Notes under the pieces: model-generated
The model's input: the letters and a program-made list of their open reading frames with translations, nothing else
Database searches by the model: none
Told to the model about the DNA's origin: nothing
Origin: Halobaculum halobium
Lineage (GTDB): Archaea > Halobacteriota > Halobacteria > Halobacteriales > Haloferacaceae
Length of the DNA stretch: 64,000 nt
NCBI RefSeq assembly: GCF_030127145.1
Contig: NZ_CP126158.1
Span: 744,001 to 808,000 of the forward strand
Direction of reading: 5' to 3'
Made by a program: the position numbers and the translations under genes
Shown: in pieces, positions 25,223-33,883 of the stretch
Position numbering within the stretch: position 1 is the first letter of the stretch
How the letters are laid out: each line of letters starts with the position of its first letter

Positions 25223-26497
25223 ATGAGCTCCTCCGCCGACTCCGCCGACGGCTCCGTCTCTCGGCTCCAGTTCTGGACGTTGTATCTCTCGCGGTTCGCC
25301 GGCGGCTTCGGGAGCATCGCGCTCATCATCGTGCTCCCCAAAATCGCGACCGATCTCGGTATCGACGGGGTCGCGTTCGGTCTGCTGTACACCGCCTACA
25401 CGCTCGCGCAAACCGTCGCCGTCGTCCCGCTCGCGTGGGCCGGCGATCGCTACGACAAGCGGATCGTGCTCCTCGGAACGCTCGTGATCGGAATCGCGAC
25501 GTACGCGGCGTTCAGCGTCGTCACTGACGGCTCCGGGCTGCTCGCCGTGCGGGCGATGCAGGGCGTCGTCTTCACCGGGATGGGGCTGATGACGCTCGGA
25601 CTCGTGGGCGAACTCGCGACAACGGGTACCCGCGCGAGTCGGATCGGCCGGGCGAACGCCGCCTCGTTCGCGGCGTCGATCGTCGGCGGGCTCTCGGCCG
25701 GCGCGCTCTACGACTACTTCGGCGGGTCGCGCGAGCTGTTCCTTCTGATCACCGGGCTGTACGTGCTCACGTTCCTCGCGACAGCGCTGCTCCTGTCTGC
25801 TGACGAGACCCGGGTCGAGGGGTTTCCGTTCGCCGACCTCGCGCTCAACCGCCGGATCCTCACGCTCACCTCCTTTCGGGCGCAGTACTCCGTCGCGGTG
25901 ACGCTCGTTCGCAACTGGATCCCCGTGTTCGCCGGTTACGCCGCCGCCAGCGGCGGACTGGCGATGCCCGCATTCGCCGTCTCGGTGATCACGGTTTCCG
26001 AGAAGTTCACGAACATGTTGCTCCAACCGTACACCGGACGGCTCTCCGACGCGAGCGGGCGTGCGCTGTTCGTCTTCGCCGGCGGGGGCGCCTACGGCGT
26101 CGTCGCGGTGTTGGTGCCGTTCACGCCTGCCCTCGGCGACATGCTCGGACTTCCGTCGACGCTGCCGGTGCTCGGAGCCGTCTCGGCCGCGTTTCTCCCG
26201 CTGTTGCTGTTGAACGCAGGACTCGGGATCGCCGACAGCTTCCGCGAGCCCGCGAGCATGGCGCTGTTCGCCGACGAGGGGAGCGACGGCGACGGCGTCG
26301 CGTCGAGCTTCGGGATCCGAGAGCTCGTCTGGCGCCCCGGGTCGGTCGTCGGCCCCGTCGCTGCCGGGTGGCTGATGGGGAGTGTCGGGATGGAGTCGGT
26401 GTTCTTTGTCGGGGGCGGGTTCGCCGTGCTCGGGGCGCTCACGTTCCTCGGCGTGCTCCGGCGGTACCACGGGGCGAGCGCGCTCAGGGAGTGGTAG
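25223..26497 (+). CDS. MFS transporter
   Basis: This 424-residue protein has about twelve hydrophobic helices and the MFS loop signature near residues 70-80 (AWAGDRYDKRIVLLG). The first helix begins at FWTLYLSRFAGGFGSIALI. Sequence alone does not identify the cargo; the fold suits drug, sugar or organic-acid transport. The short acidic N-terminus and the TATA box fix the start. It is a single gene between tRNA-Lys and a convergent stress protein gene. A tandem repeat upstream suggests that expression is controlled. Confidence 0.93.
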   Translation: MSSSADSADGSVSRLQFWTLYLSRFAGGFGSIALIIVLPKIATDLGIDGVAFGLLYTAYTLAQTVAVVPLAWAGDRYDKRIVLLGTLVIGIATYAAFSVVTDGSGLLAVRAMQGVVFTGMGLMTLGLVGELATTGTRASRIGRANAASFAASIVGGLSAGALYDYFGGSRELFLLITGLYVLTFLATALLLSADETRVEGFPFADLALNRRILTLTSFRAQYSVAVTLVRNWIPVFAGYAAASGGLAMPAFAVSVITVSEKFTNMLLQPYTGRLSDASGRALFVFAGGGAYGVVAVLVPFTPALGDMLGLPSTLPVLGAVSAAFLPLLLLNAGLGIADSFREPASMALFADEGSDGDGVASSFGIRELVWRPGSVVGPVAAGWLMGSVGMESVFFVGGGFAVLGALTFLGVLRRYHGASALREW

Positions 26498-26533
26498 GCC
26501 CCGTCGGGATCGAACTCGCAGACGGCGACCAGC

Positions 26534-27040
26534 TCACGCGATCGGCTCGCCCTTTTCGTCGACCGGCGTCTTCACCACGAGAACCGGGCGGTCGCTGGCG
26601 CGCACGACGCGCTCTGTGACGCTCCCGACGAGCATGCGGTACTCGTCGGGCCGGCGTTGGCTCCCCGCCACGATGAGGTCTGCGTCGACCTCGTCGGCGA
26701 CAGCGAGGATCGTCTCGTCCGGCGTGCCGTGTCGGAGGTGAGTTTCGACGGTGACGCCCGAGCTGGTCCCCCGCTCGCGCACGTCATCGAGCGTCTCCTC
26801 GCCGAGTTCTTCGAAGCCGTACTCCGGCCCCTCGTGGCCGTCGACGTACTCGTCGCCGGAGTACGTCGTGATCGCCGCCTCGTCGACGACGAACAGCGCG
26901 TGCAACGTCGCCTCCCGGTCGACGGCGATGTCCAGGTCGTCGAGCAGTCGGGCGCGATCCGCGGCGAGGTCCAGTGCGTGCTCGGTGGCGTTGATCGAGG
27001 CGACGCCGCCGTTCGTCGCCAGCAGGATATCCTCGTACAT
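26534..27040 (-). CDS. Universal stress protein
   Basis: This 168-residue UspA-family protein begins YEDILLATNGGVASINATEHALDLA and ends with the ATP-binding loop VAGSQRRPDEYRMLVGSVTERVVRASDRPVLVV. The G-x2-G-x9-G(S/T) pattern is only roughly kept (GSQRRPDEYRMLVGSVTE), so nucleotide binding is likely but not certain. The ATG at MYEDILLA is preferred to one ten codons earlier because the first strand follows at once. Role: general stress response, partner unknown. Confidence 0.9.
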   Translation of the reverse strand: MYEDILLATNGGVASINATEHALDLAADRARLLDDLDIAVDREATLHALFVVDEAAITTYSGDEYVDGHEGPEYGFEELGEETLDDVRERGTSSGVTVETHLRHGTPDETILAVADEVDADLIVAGSQRRPDEYRMLVGSVTERVVRASDRPVLVVKTPVDEKGEPIA

Positions 27041-27118
27041 GTCAGCTGCCTGTTGGCGCGCCACTGGCAAAAAGCGCCCGGCGGGTCTCCGTTGGCGGGA
27101 CCGATCGAACGTCGCTCC

Positions 27119-27346
27119 CTACCCGAACAGCTCTAGCAGTTCCAACAGCACGCCGGGAATCACCGCGAGAAGGACGCCGACCGCGATCAGGATCGCGGGG
27201 AGCCACAGCAGTCCGGACTGCGTGAACAGCCACAGCCCAACGCCGGCGAGCGCGAGCAGGATACCTATCACGCGGAACAGCCAGACGACTACCCCCTCCA
27301 GTTCCGAGTCCGCCACCAGTTCTGCGGCCTCGAGTACCTCGTCCAT
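27119..27346 (-). CDS. Small membrane protein
   Basis: This 75-residue protein has an acidic N-terminus of about 18 residues. Two or three hydrophobic segments follow (VVVWLFRVIGILLALAGVGL and LLWLPAILIAVGVLLAVIPG), ending in LLELLELFG. It is probably a two-helix hairpin with a third short membrane stretch. It lies between the universal stress protein and the class V aminotransferase, all on the minus strand. I know no function; similar tiny proteins are common in haloarchaea. Confidence 0.7.
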   Translation of the reverse strand: MDEVLEAAELVADSELEGVVVWLFRVIGILLALAGVGLWLFTQSGLLWLPAILIAVGVLLAVIPGVLLELLELFG

Positions 27347-27418
27347 ACAGGCGACCGGTGGCCGTCCCGGCCACTTGAACTCGGTGGCCGAGTCGGCGAC
27401 GGCGCCCCTGGCTCGTCG

Positions 27419-28621
27419 TTACAGCCGCTCGGCGGTCGCCTCGACGCCAGCGCCGACGTCGACGTCGGCGCCGTGTTCGGCGAGCGTCTGCCCGAGTGCG
27501 GACACGAGCAGCGAGACGTTCGCCGGGCGCGCGGAGTGACCCATGCAGCCGATGCGGAAGATTTCCCCCGCAAGGTCGCCGAGTCCGGAGGCGATCTCCA
27601 GGTCGTAGCCGTCCAGCAGATCCGAGATGACCGCGCCGTCGTCGACCCCCGCGGGGACGCGAACCGCGTTGAGGCTCGGCAACCAGTACTCGTCGGCCGC
27701 GTTCAGTCGGAGACCCATCGCCTCGACCCCCGCCTTCAGGGCGCCGGCGGTCGATCGGTGGCGCGCCCAGCGCGACTCGATCCCCTCCTCGGCGACGAGA
27801 CGCAGGGCCTCCCGCAGCGCGTAGACGTTCGTGATCGGCGCGGTGTGGTGGTACGCGCGCGCTTCGCCCCAGTATCCTTCCAGCAACGAGAGGTCGAGAT
27901 ACCACGAGCGCGCGGGTTCCTCGCGCGAGAGCACCTTGTCCATCGCGCGGTCGTTGAGCGTCAGCGGCGACGCCCCCGGCGGGCACGACAGACACTTCTG
28001 AGGGCCGGAGTACGCCGCGTCGATGTCCCAGTCGTCGACTTTCAGCGGAACGCCGCCCAGCGAGGTCACGCAGTCGGCGATCACGTACGCGTCGTGGTCG
28101 TGGGCGATGCTCGTCAGTTCCGGCACGGCAGGCTGGCGGACGCCCGTCGAGGTCTCCGCGTGGACGAACCCGAACACGTCGGGCTGGTGCTCGTCGAACG
28201 CGGTCTGCACGTCGACGGGGGCGAGCGGCTCGCCCCACGGCGCGTCGACCTCGACCACGTCGCCGCCGGCGCGCCGGGCCATCTCTGCCATCCGACCGCC
28301 GAAGTACCCGTTCGTCGGGACCAGCATCGTGTCGCCGGGCTCGATGAGATTTCCGATGGCGGCCTCCATCGACGCCGAGCCCGTACCGGAGACGGGTATC
28401 GTCCACTGGTTGTCCGTTCGGAACGCGTACCGGAGCAGCGCTTGCGTCTCATCCATGATCTCGATGAACGACGGATCGAGGTGCCCCACGAGCGGCGTGC
28501 TCATCGCGCGCAGGACGCGCGGGTGAACGTCGCTCGGGCCCGGCCCCATGAGGGTTCGCGACGGGGGCGTGAGTTCGCCGACCTCGGGCGCGTTCATCTC
28601 GTCGAGTTCCGGCTGGTGCAT
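27419..28621 (-). CDS. Class V PLP aminotransferase (alanine-glyoxylate/serine type)
   Basis: This 400-residue enzyme transfers an amino group, probably between serine or alanine and glyoxylate or pyruvate. Markers are LMGPGPSDVHPRVLRAMSTPLVGHLDP at the N-terminus, SGTGSASMEAAI, and the PLP Lys in AAYSGPQKCLSCPPG. The core continues to a regular C-terminal domain. Possible starts are MHQPELDEM (chosen) and MNAPEVGELTPP eight codons later, which relatives favour; a third ATG upstream adds 15 residues. It is divergent from the Nop5-fibrillarin pair. Confidence 0.92.
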   Translation of the reverse strand: MHQPELDEMNAPEVGELTPPSRTLMGPGPSDVHPRVLRAMSTPLVGHLDPSFIEIMDETQALLRYAFRTDNQWTIPVSGTGSASMEAAIGNLIEPGDTMLVPTNGYFGGRMAEMARRAGGDVVEVDAPWGEPLAPVDVQTAFDEHQPDVFGFVHAETSTGVRQPAVPELTSIAHDHDAYVIADCVTSLGGVPLKVDDWDIDAAYSGPQKCLSCPPGASPLTLNDRAMDKVLSREEPARSWYLDLSLLEGYWGEARAYHHTAPITNVYALREALRLVAEEGIESRWARHRSTAGALKAGVEAMGLRLNAADEYWLPSLNAVRVPAGVDDGAVISDLLDGYDLEIASGLGDLAGEIFRIGCMGHSARPANVSLLVSALGQTLAEHGADVDVGAGVEATAERL

Positions 28622-28716
28622 GCCCGTGAAGTCCACCGGCGCAGTCAAAGGCCGCTCGGTTCGCATTGCGAGCCGCGGAGACAACGCTCATGAACCGGCG
28701 CGGGGAACGAGCGTGC

Positions 28717-29607
28717 ATGACTACCGACGAGAGTGTTCCGGAGACCGCATCCCGGGCGTGGTTCGCCGGCGGCGACGAGAACCCGCCGGCCGACCGCGTC
28801 CGCGACGGCGACGCCGACACGCCGGCCGACTGGCCCGCGCTCGCGGTCGCTTCCGGCTTCGCAACCGACGACGAGAACTACTACGCGAAGCTCCGCGACA
28901 CCACCGTCGAGGCTGCGCGTGCAGCAGTGGACGAGCGCGAGCGCGCCGACGACAGGCAACTGCTCCATGCGGTGCGCGCGATGGACGACGCCGAACGCGT
29001 CGCCAACGAACTCGCCGAACGCGTCGCCGAGTGGGCGGGGACGTTGTTCCCCGACGCCGGTACCGGCGTCGACGGCTGTCACGACCTCGCCGCGCGCGAC
29101 TCGGAGGGGCCAGCCGAGGAGCGCGTCATCGCGCTCGCGAGTCGCGTCGTCGATCTCGACAGCGAAGCCGACGAACTCGAGACGTTCATCGAGTCGCGCG
29201 CCCCCGTCGCCGCGCCGAACCTCGCCGCGCTCGCGGGCCCCGTGCTCGCCGCGCGCCTCATCTCGCTGGCCGGCGGGCTGGAGACGCTCGCGAAGAAACC
29301 CTCGGGGACGGTGCAGGTGCTCGGCGCCGAGGACGCGCTGTTCGCGCATCTACGCGGACACGGATCGTCGCCGAAACACGGTGTCATCTACACTCACGAG
29401 TATGTCCGGGGTACTCGACCCGAGGACCGCGGCTCCGCTTCCCGCGCACTCGCCGGGAAGCTGAGCATCGCCGCCCGCATCGACCACTACTCCGGCGACT
29501 ACCGCCCCGAGTTGGAGGCGGAGTTGGACGACCGGATGCGGACGATCCGCGCCCGTGCCGGCGATGGTGGCGCTGCCAGCGATGACGGGGGGGCCACAGA
29601 TGAGTGA
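28717..29607 (+). CDS. nop5: Nop5/Nop56-58 protein of box C/D RNPs
   Basis: This 296-residue protein is the archaeal Nop5 scaffold of box C/D small RNPs, which direct 2'-O-methylation of rRNA and tRNA. The Nop domain is clear: ESRAPVAAPNLAALAGPVLAARLISLAGGL, then KKPSGTVQVLGAEDALFAHL and HGVIYTHEYV. The N-terminal part that contacts fibrillarin is shorter and acidic, as in other haloarchaea. The ATG at MTTDESVPETAS is used. It overlaps the fibrillarin gene by eight bases, so the two subunits are made together. Confidence 0.95.
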   Translation: MTTDESVPETASRAWFAGGDENPPADRVRDGDADTPADWPALAVASGFATDDENYYAKLRDTTVEAARAAVDERERADDRQLLHAVRAMDDAERVANELAERVAEWAGTLFPDAGTGVDGCHDLAARDSEGPAEERVIALASRVVDLDSEADELETFIESRAPVAAPNLAALAGPVLAARLISLAGGLETLAKKPSGTVQVLGAEDALFAHLRGHGSSPKHGVIYTHEYVRGTRPEDRGSASRALAGKLSIAARIDHYSGDYRPELEAELDDRMRTIRARAGDGGAASDDGGATDE

Positions 29608-30280
29608 CGACGCGGGCGCTGGTGGCCGAAACGGCGCTCCCGACGGTGGTGAGTCGCTTCCCGCGGGTGTCGAACGCCGGGAGTTCGACGGTCGGGCGCG
29701 CCTGTCGACCCGCGGCGAGCCGGTGTACGGCGAGCCGACCGACGGCGAGTGGCGCGCGTGGGACGCCGCCCGCTCGAAGCTCGGTGGGATGCTCGAACTC
29801 GGGATGAACACTGGCCTCGTGGGCGGCGAGACGGTGCTGTACCTCGGTGCCGCGAACGGCACCACCGTCAGTCACGTGGCGGATTTCGCCGGGCCGACGT
29901 ACGCCGTGGAGTTCTCGCCGCGGCCGGTTCGCGACCTGCTCGACGTCTGCGAGTCGCGTCCGACGCTCTTTCCGCTGCTCAAGGACGCCCGCCGGCCAGA
30001 GACGTACGCGCACGTCGTCGAAGCCGACTGCGATGTGCTCGTGCAGGACGTGGCCACGCGCGGGCAAGCGGCCGTCGCCGTTCGAAATCGACGGTTCCTC
30101 GCCGACGACGGTCGACTCATCCTGGCGGTGAAGGCGCGCTCGGAGGACGTGGCCGCGGCTCCAGACGACGTGTTCGACGAGGTGCTCGCGGAACTCACGG
30201 ACGCGTACGAGATCGTCGAGACGCGTCGGCTCGACCGCTTCCACGAGGACCACCTCGGCGTCGTCGCGACGCCGCGGTAA
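29600..30280 (+). CDS. flpA: Fibrillarin, rRNA/tRNA 2'-O-methyltransferase
   Basis: This 226-residue enzyme uses S-adenosylmethionine to 2'-O-methylate RNA under guidance of box C/D RNAs, working with Nop5. The SAM site is VLYLGAANGTTVSHVADFAG, followed by YAVEFSPRPVRDLLDV and LVQDVATRGQAA. The catalytic Lys is in LILAVKARSED. The ATG lies inside the Nop5 reading frame (four-gene-like overlap, eight bases). The N-terminal 20 residues are Gly/Asp-rich. The partners are adjacent, as in almost all archaea. Confidence 0.97.
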   Translation: MSDDAGAGGRNGAPDGGESLPAGVERREFDGRARLSTRGEPVYGEPTDGEWRAWDAARSKLGGMLELGMNTGLVGGETVLYLGAANGTTVSHVADFAGPTYAVEFSPRPVRDLLDVCESRPTLFPLLKDARRPETYAHVVEADCDVLVQDVATRGQAAVAVRNRRFLADDGRLILAVKARSEDVAAAPDDVFDEVLAELTDAYEIVETRRLDRFHEDHLGVVATPR

Positions 30281-30550
30281 CCCGGTCGCTCTCGACGCGT
30301 ACATCGCGATCGGTGCTCGGCCGTGCCGACGCACGGCGACGCGGACTGCGCGTCCGGCCCCTCGCTTTGCGCCTGCGCGCTTCCTTGAACCTGTGCGTGG
30401 ACGGGCGCGACCGAACGCAGATGCGTCCGGTGAACGGTGGTCGCGGGATCCGATTTGAACGTTCGGCCCCTCGACCCCGTCACGACAGCGACCCGTCATT
30501 CGCCCCCGGTTTCCAGACATATTTATCACGGCACGCCGAAGCCGTCTGCG
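30281..30550. other. Intergenic region between fibrillarin and gshA
   Basis: 270 bases with no credible reading frame. A GACGCG/CGCGTC hairpin with a five-base loop lies near 30337-30355, and the gshA TATA box near the end. A GATTTGAACG stretch near 30451 recalls a tRNA T-arm read on the other strand, but no cloverleaf forms around it. Confidence 0.5.
30518..30527 (+). promoter_or_regulatory. TATA box of gshA
   Basis: CATATTTATC ends 23 bases before the ATG, one of the best TATA boxes of the window; the transcript is probably leaderless. Confidence 0.75.
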
Positions 30551-31672
30551 ATGGACACGGGTTCGGCGTCGCCGTTCGAGCGGATGGGCACGCTTGGGGT
30601 CGAAGAGGAGTTCTACGTCGTCGACGGCGAGGGGCGGCCGACCTCCGGGAGCGACCAGCTCGTGTACGGGGATCGCGAGCCACCCGAGCCGCTCGCGGGC
30701 CGCATCGATCACGAGCTGTTTAAATTCGTCATCGAGACCCAGACGCCGTTGATCGAAGACTCCGGAGCGGTCCGCGACCACGTCGTCGACGTTCGAGAGG
30801 CGCTCGTCGACCACGCCGACTCGTACGGCCTGCAGGTTGCCGGCGCCGGACTCCACCCGGCGGCGGTCTGGCGCGAACTCGACCACGCCGAAAAGCCCCG
30901 GTACCGATCGCAGCTGGACCGGATCCAGTACCCGCAACACCGCAACACGACCGCCGGCCTCCACGTCCACGTCGGCGTCGACGACGCGGACAAAGCGACG
31001 TGGATCGCCAATCAGGTGCGCTGGTCGCTTCCCCCGCTGTTGGCGCTATCGGCGAACTCGCCGTTCTGGAACGGCTTCGACACGGGTCTCGCGTCCGCAC
31101 GGGCGAAGGTATTCGAGGCCCTCCCGAACACCGGGATGCCCGGCTACTTCGCGGACTTCGAGGCGTACGACCGCTTCGAGCGACAGATGGTCGAGCACGG
31201 CTCGATCGAGGACCGTGGCGAAGTCTGGTTCGACGTGCGTCCGCACACGGGACACGGCACCGTCGAGGTGCGCACGCCCGACGGGCAGTCCGACCCGGAC
31301 ATCGTCTGCGCGTTCGTGGAGTACGTCCACGCGCTCGTCGTCGATCTGGCCGAGCGCTACGAGGACGAATCCGATCCGACGGCCGGCGACGCCACCGCCG
31401 ACGGAGAGCGAGGACTTCGCCGGGAGCTACTCGACGAGAACAAGTGGCGGGCCGTGCGGCACGGACGCGAGGCCGACTTCGTCGACCGCGACGGCGACTC
31501 TGTCGTCGACCTGGCGACGGTCGTCGACCGCGAGTGTGACCGCCTCGACATCGAGGGATTGCGGTTCCTGTTCGAACGCGAGTCGGGCGCCGCACGCCAG
31601 CGTCGGATCCGTGAGGACGCGGGCATCGACGCCCTGTGTCGCGATCTCCTGATCGACGAGCACGACGCGTAG
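30551..31672 (+). CDS. gshA: Glutamate--cysteine ligase
   Basis: This 373-residue enzyme makes gamma-glutamylcysteine, the main low-molecular-weight thiol of haloarchaea, which lack glutathione (established knowledge). The GCS2-type opening [16 protein letters not shown] gives the metal-binding Glu residues. Later motifs are [10 protein letters not shown]-like, [16 protein letters not shown] and [13 protein letters not shown]. The strong TATA box and the ATG at [12 protein letters not shown] agree. It forms a unit of its own, upstream of the wHTH regulator gene. Confidence 0.93.
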   Translation: MDTGSASPFERMGTLGVEEEFYVVDGEGRPTSGSDQLVYGDREPPEPLAGRIDHELFKFVIETQTPLIEDSGAVRDHVVDVREALVDHADSYGLQVAGAGLHPAAVWRELDHAEKPRYRSQLDRIQYPQHRNTTAGLHVHVGVDDADKATWIANQVRWSLPPLLALSANSPFWNGFDTGLASARAKVFEALPNTGMPGYFADFEAYDRFERQMVEHGSIEDRGEVWFDVRPHTGHGTVEVRTPDGQSDPDIVCAFVEYVHALVVDLAERYEDESDPTAGDATADGERGLRRELLDENKWRAVRHGREADFVDRDGDSVVDLATVVDRECDRLDIEGLRFLFERESGAARQRRIREDAGIDALCRDLLIDEHDA

Positions 31673-31789
31673 GCGGCGGAGTCGGAGCCGAGTAGACTCG
31701 GACGGATCGACTCACAGCGGATCGGGCGCCGCCGCGGGGATCGGCGACGGGGTTTTCCCTGCGGAGTTCTGACCGGCGAAATAGGACAC

Positions 31790-32317
31790 ATGGCTACCGA
31801 CGAGGCCCCCGAAGACGGCGGCGAGTCTGACGGTGACGACGAAAACGCCCCCAGAGAGGAGCTTCGCGAGGCGGCTCAGCGGCTCGAGTCCGGTGCGAGC
31901 GACGTCGCTGACGGCTTCGACGAGCGCATCGTCGATCTGCTGGCGTGGCTGCTGGACACCGAGACGCGGGCGCGGATCTACGTGTACCTCCGCGAGCACC
32001 CCGGATCTACGAGCGAGGAAGTCGCCGACGGAACCGGGCTCTACCCCAGCACCGTGCGCGAGGCGCTCGCGGAGCTTCACGACGAGGAGACGGTCACTCG
32101 GACGAAGCGCGAGTCCTCCGGCGCAGGGAATAATCCCTACGAGTACGAGGCGATCGAGCCCGCCGCGCTCGTCGAGGGCGCGGTCGGGCAGGTACAAGAC
32201 CAGCTGAACGCCGTGTTCACGCTCGACTCCCGGCTGACAGGCGACGGGGCGTCCGCGACGGAGACGGCCGAGCCGGTCAGCATCTCCGTCGAGACGGATC
32301 GGGAGGAGGACGGGTAA
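31790..32317 (+). CDS. Winged-helix transcriptional regulator
   Basis: This 175-residue protein has a 45-residue acidic N-terminus. A winged helix follows at residues 55-105 (DTETRARIYVYLREHPGSTSEEVADGTGLYPSTVREALAELHDEETV) and then the wing TRTKRESSGAGNNPYEYEAI. The 1-2-3 helix pattern is like ArsR/MarR/TrmB regulators of haloarchaea. The C-terminal part is charged with no known ligand domain. Its neighbours (gshA upstream, coaD downstream) do not identify its targets. Confidence 0.85.
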   Translation: MATDEAPEDGGESDGDDENAPREELREAAQRLESGASDVADGFDERIVDLLAWLLDTETRARIYVYLREHPGSTSEEVADGTGLYPSTVREALAELHDEETVTRTKRESSGAGNNPYEYEAIEPAALVEGAVGQVQDQLNAVFTLDSRLTGDGASATETAEPVSISVETDREEDG

Positions 32318-32320
32318 CGT

Positions 32321-32330
32321 CGCATTTAGG
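32321..32330 (+). promoter_or_regulatory. TATA-like box of coaD
   Basis: CGCATTTAGG lies 24-33 bases before the coaD ATG and directly after the stop of the regulator gene, so coaD may be transcribed alone. Confidence 0.5.
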
Positions 32331-32353
32331 TGTCGGGGCATCCACGCCCGGGT

Positions 32354-32854
32354 ATGAACGTCGCGCTGGGCGGGACATTCGACCCGGTCCACGACGGCCA
32401 CCGCGCGCTGTTCGAGCGCGCGTTCGAGCTCGGGGACCTCACCGTCGGCCTCACCGCCGACGAACTCGCCCCGAAGACCCGCCACACGGATCGGTACGTC
32501 CGTGCGTTCGCGGACCGCAAGCGCGACCTCGACGACGAACTCGCACCGCTCGCGGCCGAACACGGACAGCGATACGAGATCCGCGAACTGACGAAGCCGA
32601 CCGGAATCGCCGTCGAGCCGGGGTTCGACGCGCTGATCGTCTCCCCGGAGACGCAGTCGGGAGCCGAGCGAGTCAACGAGATCCGCGAGCAGAAGGGGCT
32701 GCCAAGCCTCCGGATCGAAGTCGTCGACCACGTGCCCGCCGAGGACGGCGACCGGATCTCGTCGACGCGGATCGTCCGCGGCGAGATCGACCGGCACGGG
32801 ACTCTCACGCCCGACCGCGAGGGACGCGGGACGGAGCCGCCGGACGCGGAGTGA
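32354..32854 (+). CDS. coaD: Phosphopantetheine adenylyltransferase, archaeal type
   Basis: This 166-residue nucleotidyltransferase joins ATP to 4'-phosphopantetheine, the penultimate step of coenzyme A synthesis. The HxGH motif is in ALGGTFDPVHDGHRALFE. The second nucleotidyl signature is RISSTRIVRGE near residue 145. The middle carries VGLTADELAPKTRHTDRYV and ALIVSPETQSGAERVNEIR. It is the usual archaeal length except for a short acidic tail. The ATG is the second of two close ones; the first gives eight more residues. Confidence 0.95.
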   Translation: MNVALGGTFDPVHDGHRALFERAFELGDLTVGLTADELAPKTRHTDRYVRAFADRKRDLDDELAPLAAEHGQRYEIRELTKPTGIAVEPGFDALIVSPETQSGAERVNEIREQKGLPSLRIEVVDHVPAEDGDRISSTRIVRGEIDRHGTLTPDREGRGTEPPDAE

Positions 32855-32861
32855 CGGAGTA

Positions 32862-33089
32862 ATGGCCGGTGCCGACGCCGCGGCCGGCTGGCTGGCGCGG
32901 CGATCGCGAGCGACGCAGTTGATCCTCGTCGGTGTCGTCGCGCTCCTGCTCGGCTATCAAGCGATCCGCCTGGCGGGCCGAGACCCGGGGAGCGAACTCG
33001 CCTACGTCGGCGGGGCCCTGTTCCTACTCGGCCAACTGATCGGCTTCACGGGACTGGCGCTGCTCGCCTACCGGCTGCTCACAGAGTAG
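32862..33089 (+). CDS. Small two-helix membrane protein
   Basis: This 75-residue protein starts seven bases after coaD and probably shares its transcript. Two hydrophobic segments (LILVGVVALLLGYQAIRLAG and YVGGALFLLGQLIGFTGLALLAY) flank a short charged loop. No motif identifies a role. Coupling to coaD by distance does not imply a role in coenzyme A metabolism. The ATG follows a GTAATG context. Confidence 0.7.
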   Translation: MAGADAAAGWLARRSRATQLILVGVVALLLGYQAIRLAGRDPGSELAYVGGALFLLGQLIGFTGLALLAYRLLTE

Positions 33090-33161
33090 CCTGCGATCCC
33101 GTTGACCGGACCGAACCGCGGCCGGCCCGCCCCTCCGCTGCGGTCGTCTCCGCTCGGCACG

Positions 33162-33470
33162 TCACCACGACGGCGGTCGAAAGCCGGCGTCCTCGAGCAC
33201 GCCCTTCCAGTGTTGCTGGACCGAGAGCCTGGTGACGTCCATCGCATCGGCCACCGCGGTCTGCGGGCGCTCGTCGCCGGCGATGAGCGCCCCGGCGTAC
33301 AGCGCAGCCGCGGCCATCGCAGGTTTCGACCGATCCTCCTCGGGAACGGCGGATAGGAACATATCGGTCGCGTTTGAGCGGGCCTCGGGCGAGAGCTCCA
33401 GCGACTCGGCGGCGCGTCGGAGTCTGGCGAGCCACTCCTCGTGTTCCACCTCGTCGCTGGCGCGGTACAT
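33162..33470 (-). CDS. TFIIB-like single cyclin-box protein
   Basis: This 102-residue protein corresponds to one cyclin-like repeat of transcription factor B. Helices run LELSPEARSNATDMFLSAVPEEDRSKPAMAAAALYAGALIAG and QTAVADAMDVTRLSVQQHWKGVLEDAGF. It lacks the N-terminal zinc ribbon and second repeat of true TFB, so it cannot be a complete initiation factor. Haloarchaeal genomes annotate such genes as TFIIB family proteins. It may modulate transcription or bind RNA polymerase; function unknown. It is transcribed away from tRNA-Leu, which lies 85 bases upstream. Confidence 0.8.
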   Translation of the reverse strand: MYRASDEVEHEEWLARLRRAAESLELSPEARSNATDMFLSAVPEEDRSKPAMAAAALYAGALIAGDERPQTAVADAMDVTRLSVQQHWKGVLEDAGFRPPSW

Positions 33471-33554
33471 CGGTGCCGAATTCGGGGCGGGAGCTGATAA
33501 ATCGTCGCCCCGGTCCGACAGCTACTTACCGTGATTCTGGATACTGTGTGGCGA

Positions 33555-33639
33555 GCGCGGGTAGCCAAGCCAGGCCAACGGCGCAGCGCTTAGGACGCTG
33601 TCCTGTAGAGGTCCGCCGGTTCGAATCCGGTCCCGCGCA
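33555..33639 (+). tRNA. tRNA-Leu (anticodon TAG)
   Basis: The cloverleaf includes acceptor GCGCGGG/CCCGCGC, anticodon loop CTTAGGA with anticodon TAG, a long variable arm typical of Leu, and T arm CCGG TTCGAAT CCGG. The discriminator is A and CCA is not encoded. It reads CUA-type Leu codons. The 3' end is repeated 99 bp downstream. Confidence 0.96.
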
Positions 33640-33642
33640 GTG
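33618..33642 (+). repeat. 25-bp direct repeat, copy 1 (tRNA-Leu 3' end)
   Basis: This is the T arm and acceptor 3' half of tRNA-Leu plus three bases, identical to copy 2. The pair resembles attL/attR left by an integrase that used the tRNA gene; no integrase gene is present. Confidence 0.85.
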
Positions 33643-33716
33643 AGGAGCGCAGCGACGAACGAGCAGGACGGATTCGAAGCAGGGAGTGAGGCGAAGGAGG
33701 TGAGCGGAACGACCGT

Positions 33717-33741
33717 GGTTCGAATCCGGTCCCGCGCAGTG
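33717..33741 (+). repeat. 25-bp direct repeat, copy 2
   Basis: Exact copy of the tRNA-Leu 3' end, 99 bp from copy 1. The DNA between (33643-33716) has no gene and includes a further GATTCGAA fragment. Either a remnant of an excised element or a partial tRNA duplication. Confidence 0.85.
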
Positions 33742-33850
33742 CGTCGCGACGATCGTTGCATTCGCACCTTGATAGGGCGGCGAACAGAACGGGGACGAAG
33801 GGGACGGGTCGCGACGGCCGAATGCAAGACGGCCGCACGACGGTGCCGAA

Positions 33851-33862
33851 ACCGATATCAAC
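33851..33862 (+). promoter_or_regulatory. TATA-like box of dacZ
   Basis: ACCGATATCAAC lies 22-33 bases before the dacZ ATG; the transcript should be leaderless and include mscS. Confidence 0.5.
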
Positions 33863-33883
33863 AGGCCCCGAAATGTTCACATT

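Larger units (their letters stand above)
33640..33883. other. Intergenic region after tRNA-Leu
   Basis: This 244-base gap holds the second att-like repeat, about 110 bases without a recognisable feature, and then the dacZ TATA box. No reading frame in it looks genuine. Confidence 0.6.

Noticed and set aside
30440-30475. tRNA-like fragment (GATTTGAACG read on the plus strand)
   Set aside because: The minus strand gives TTCAAAT but the flanking bases do not pair as a T stem and no acceptor stem is found nearby.
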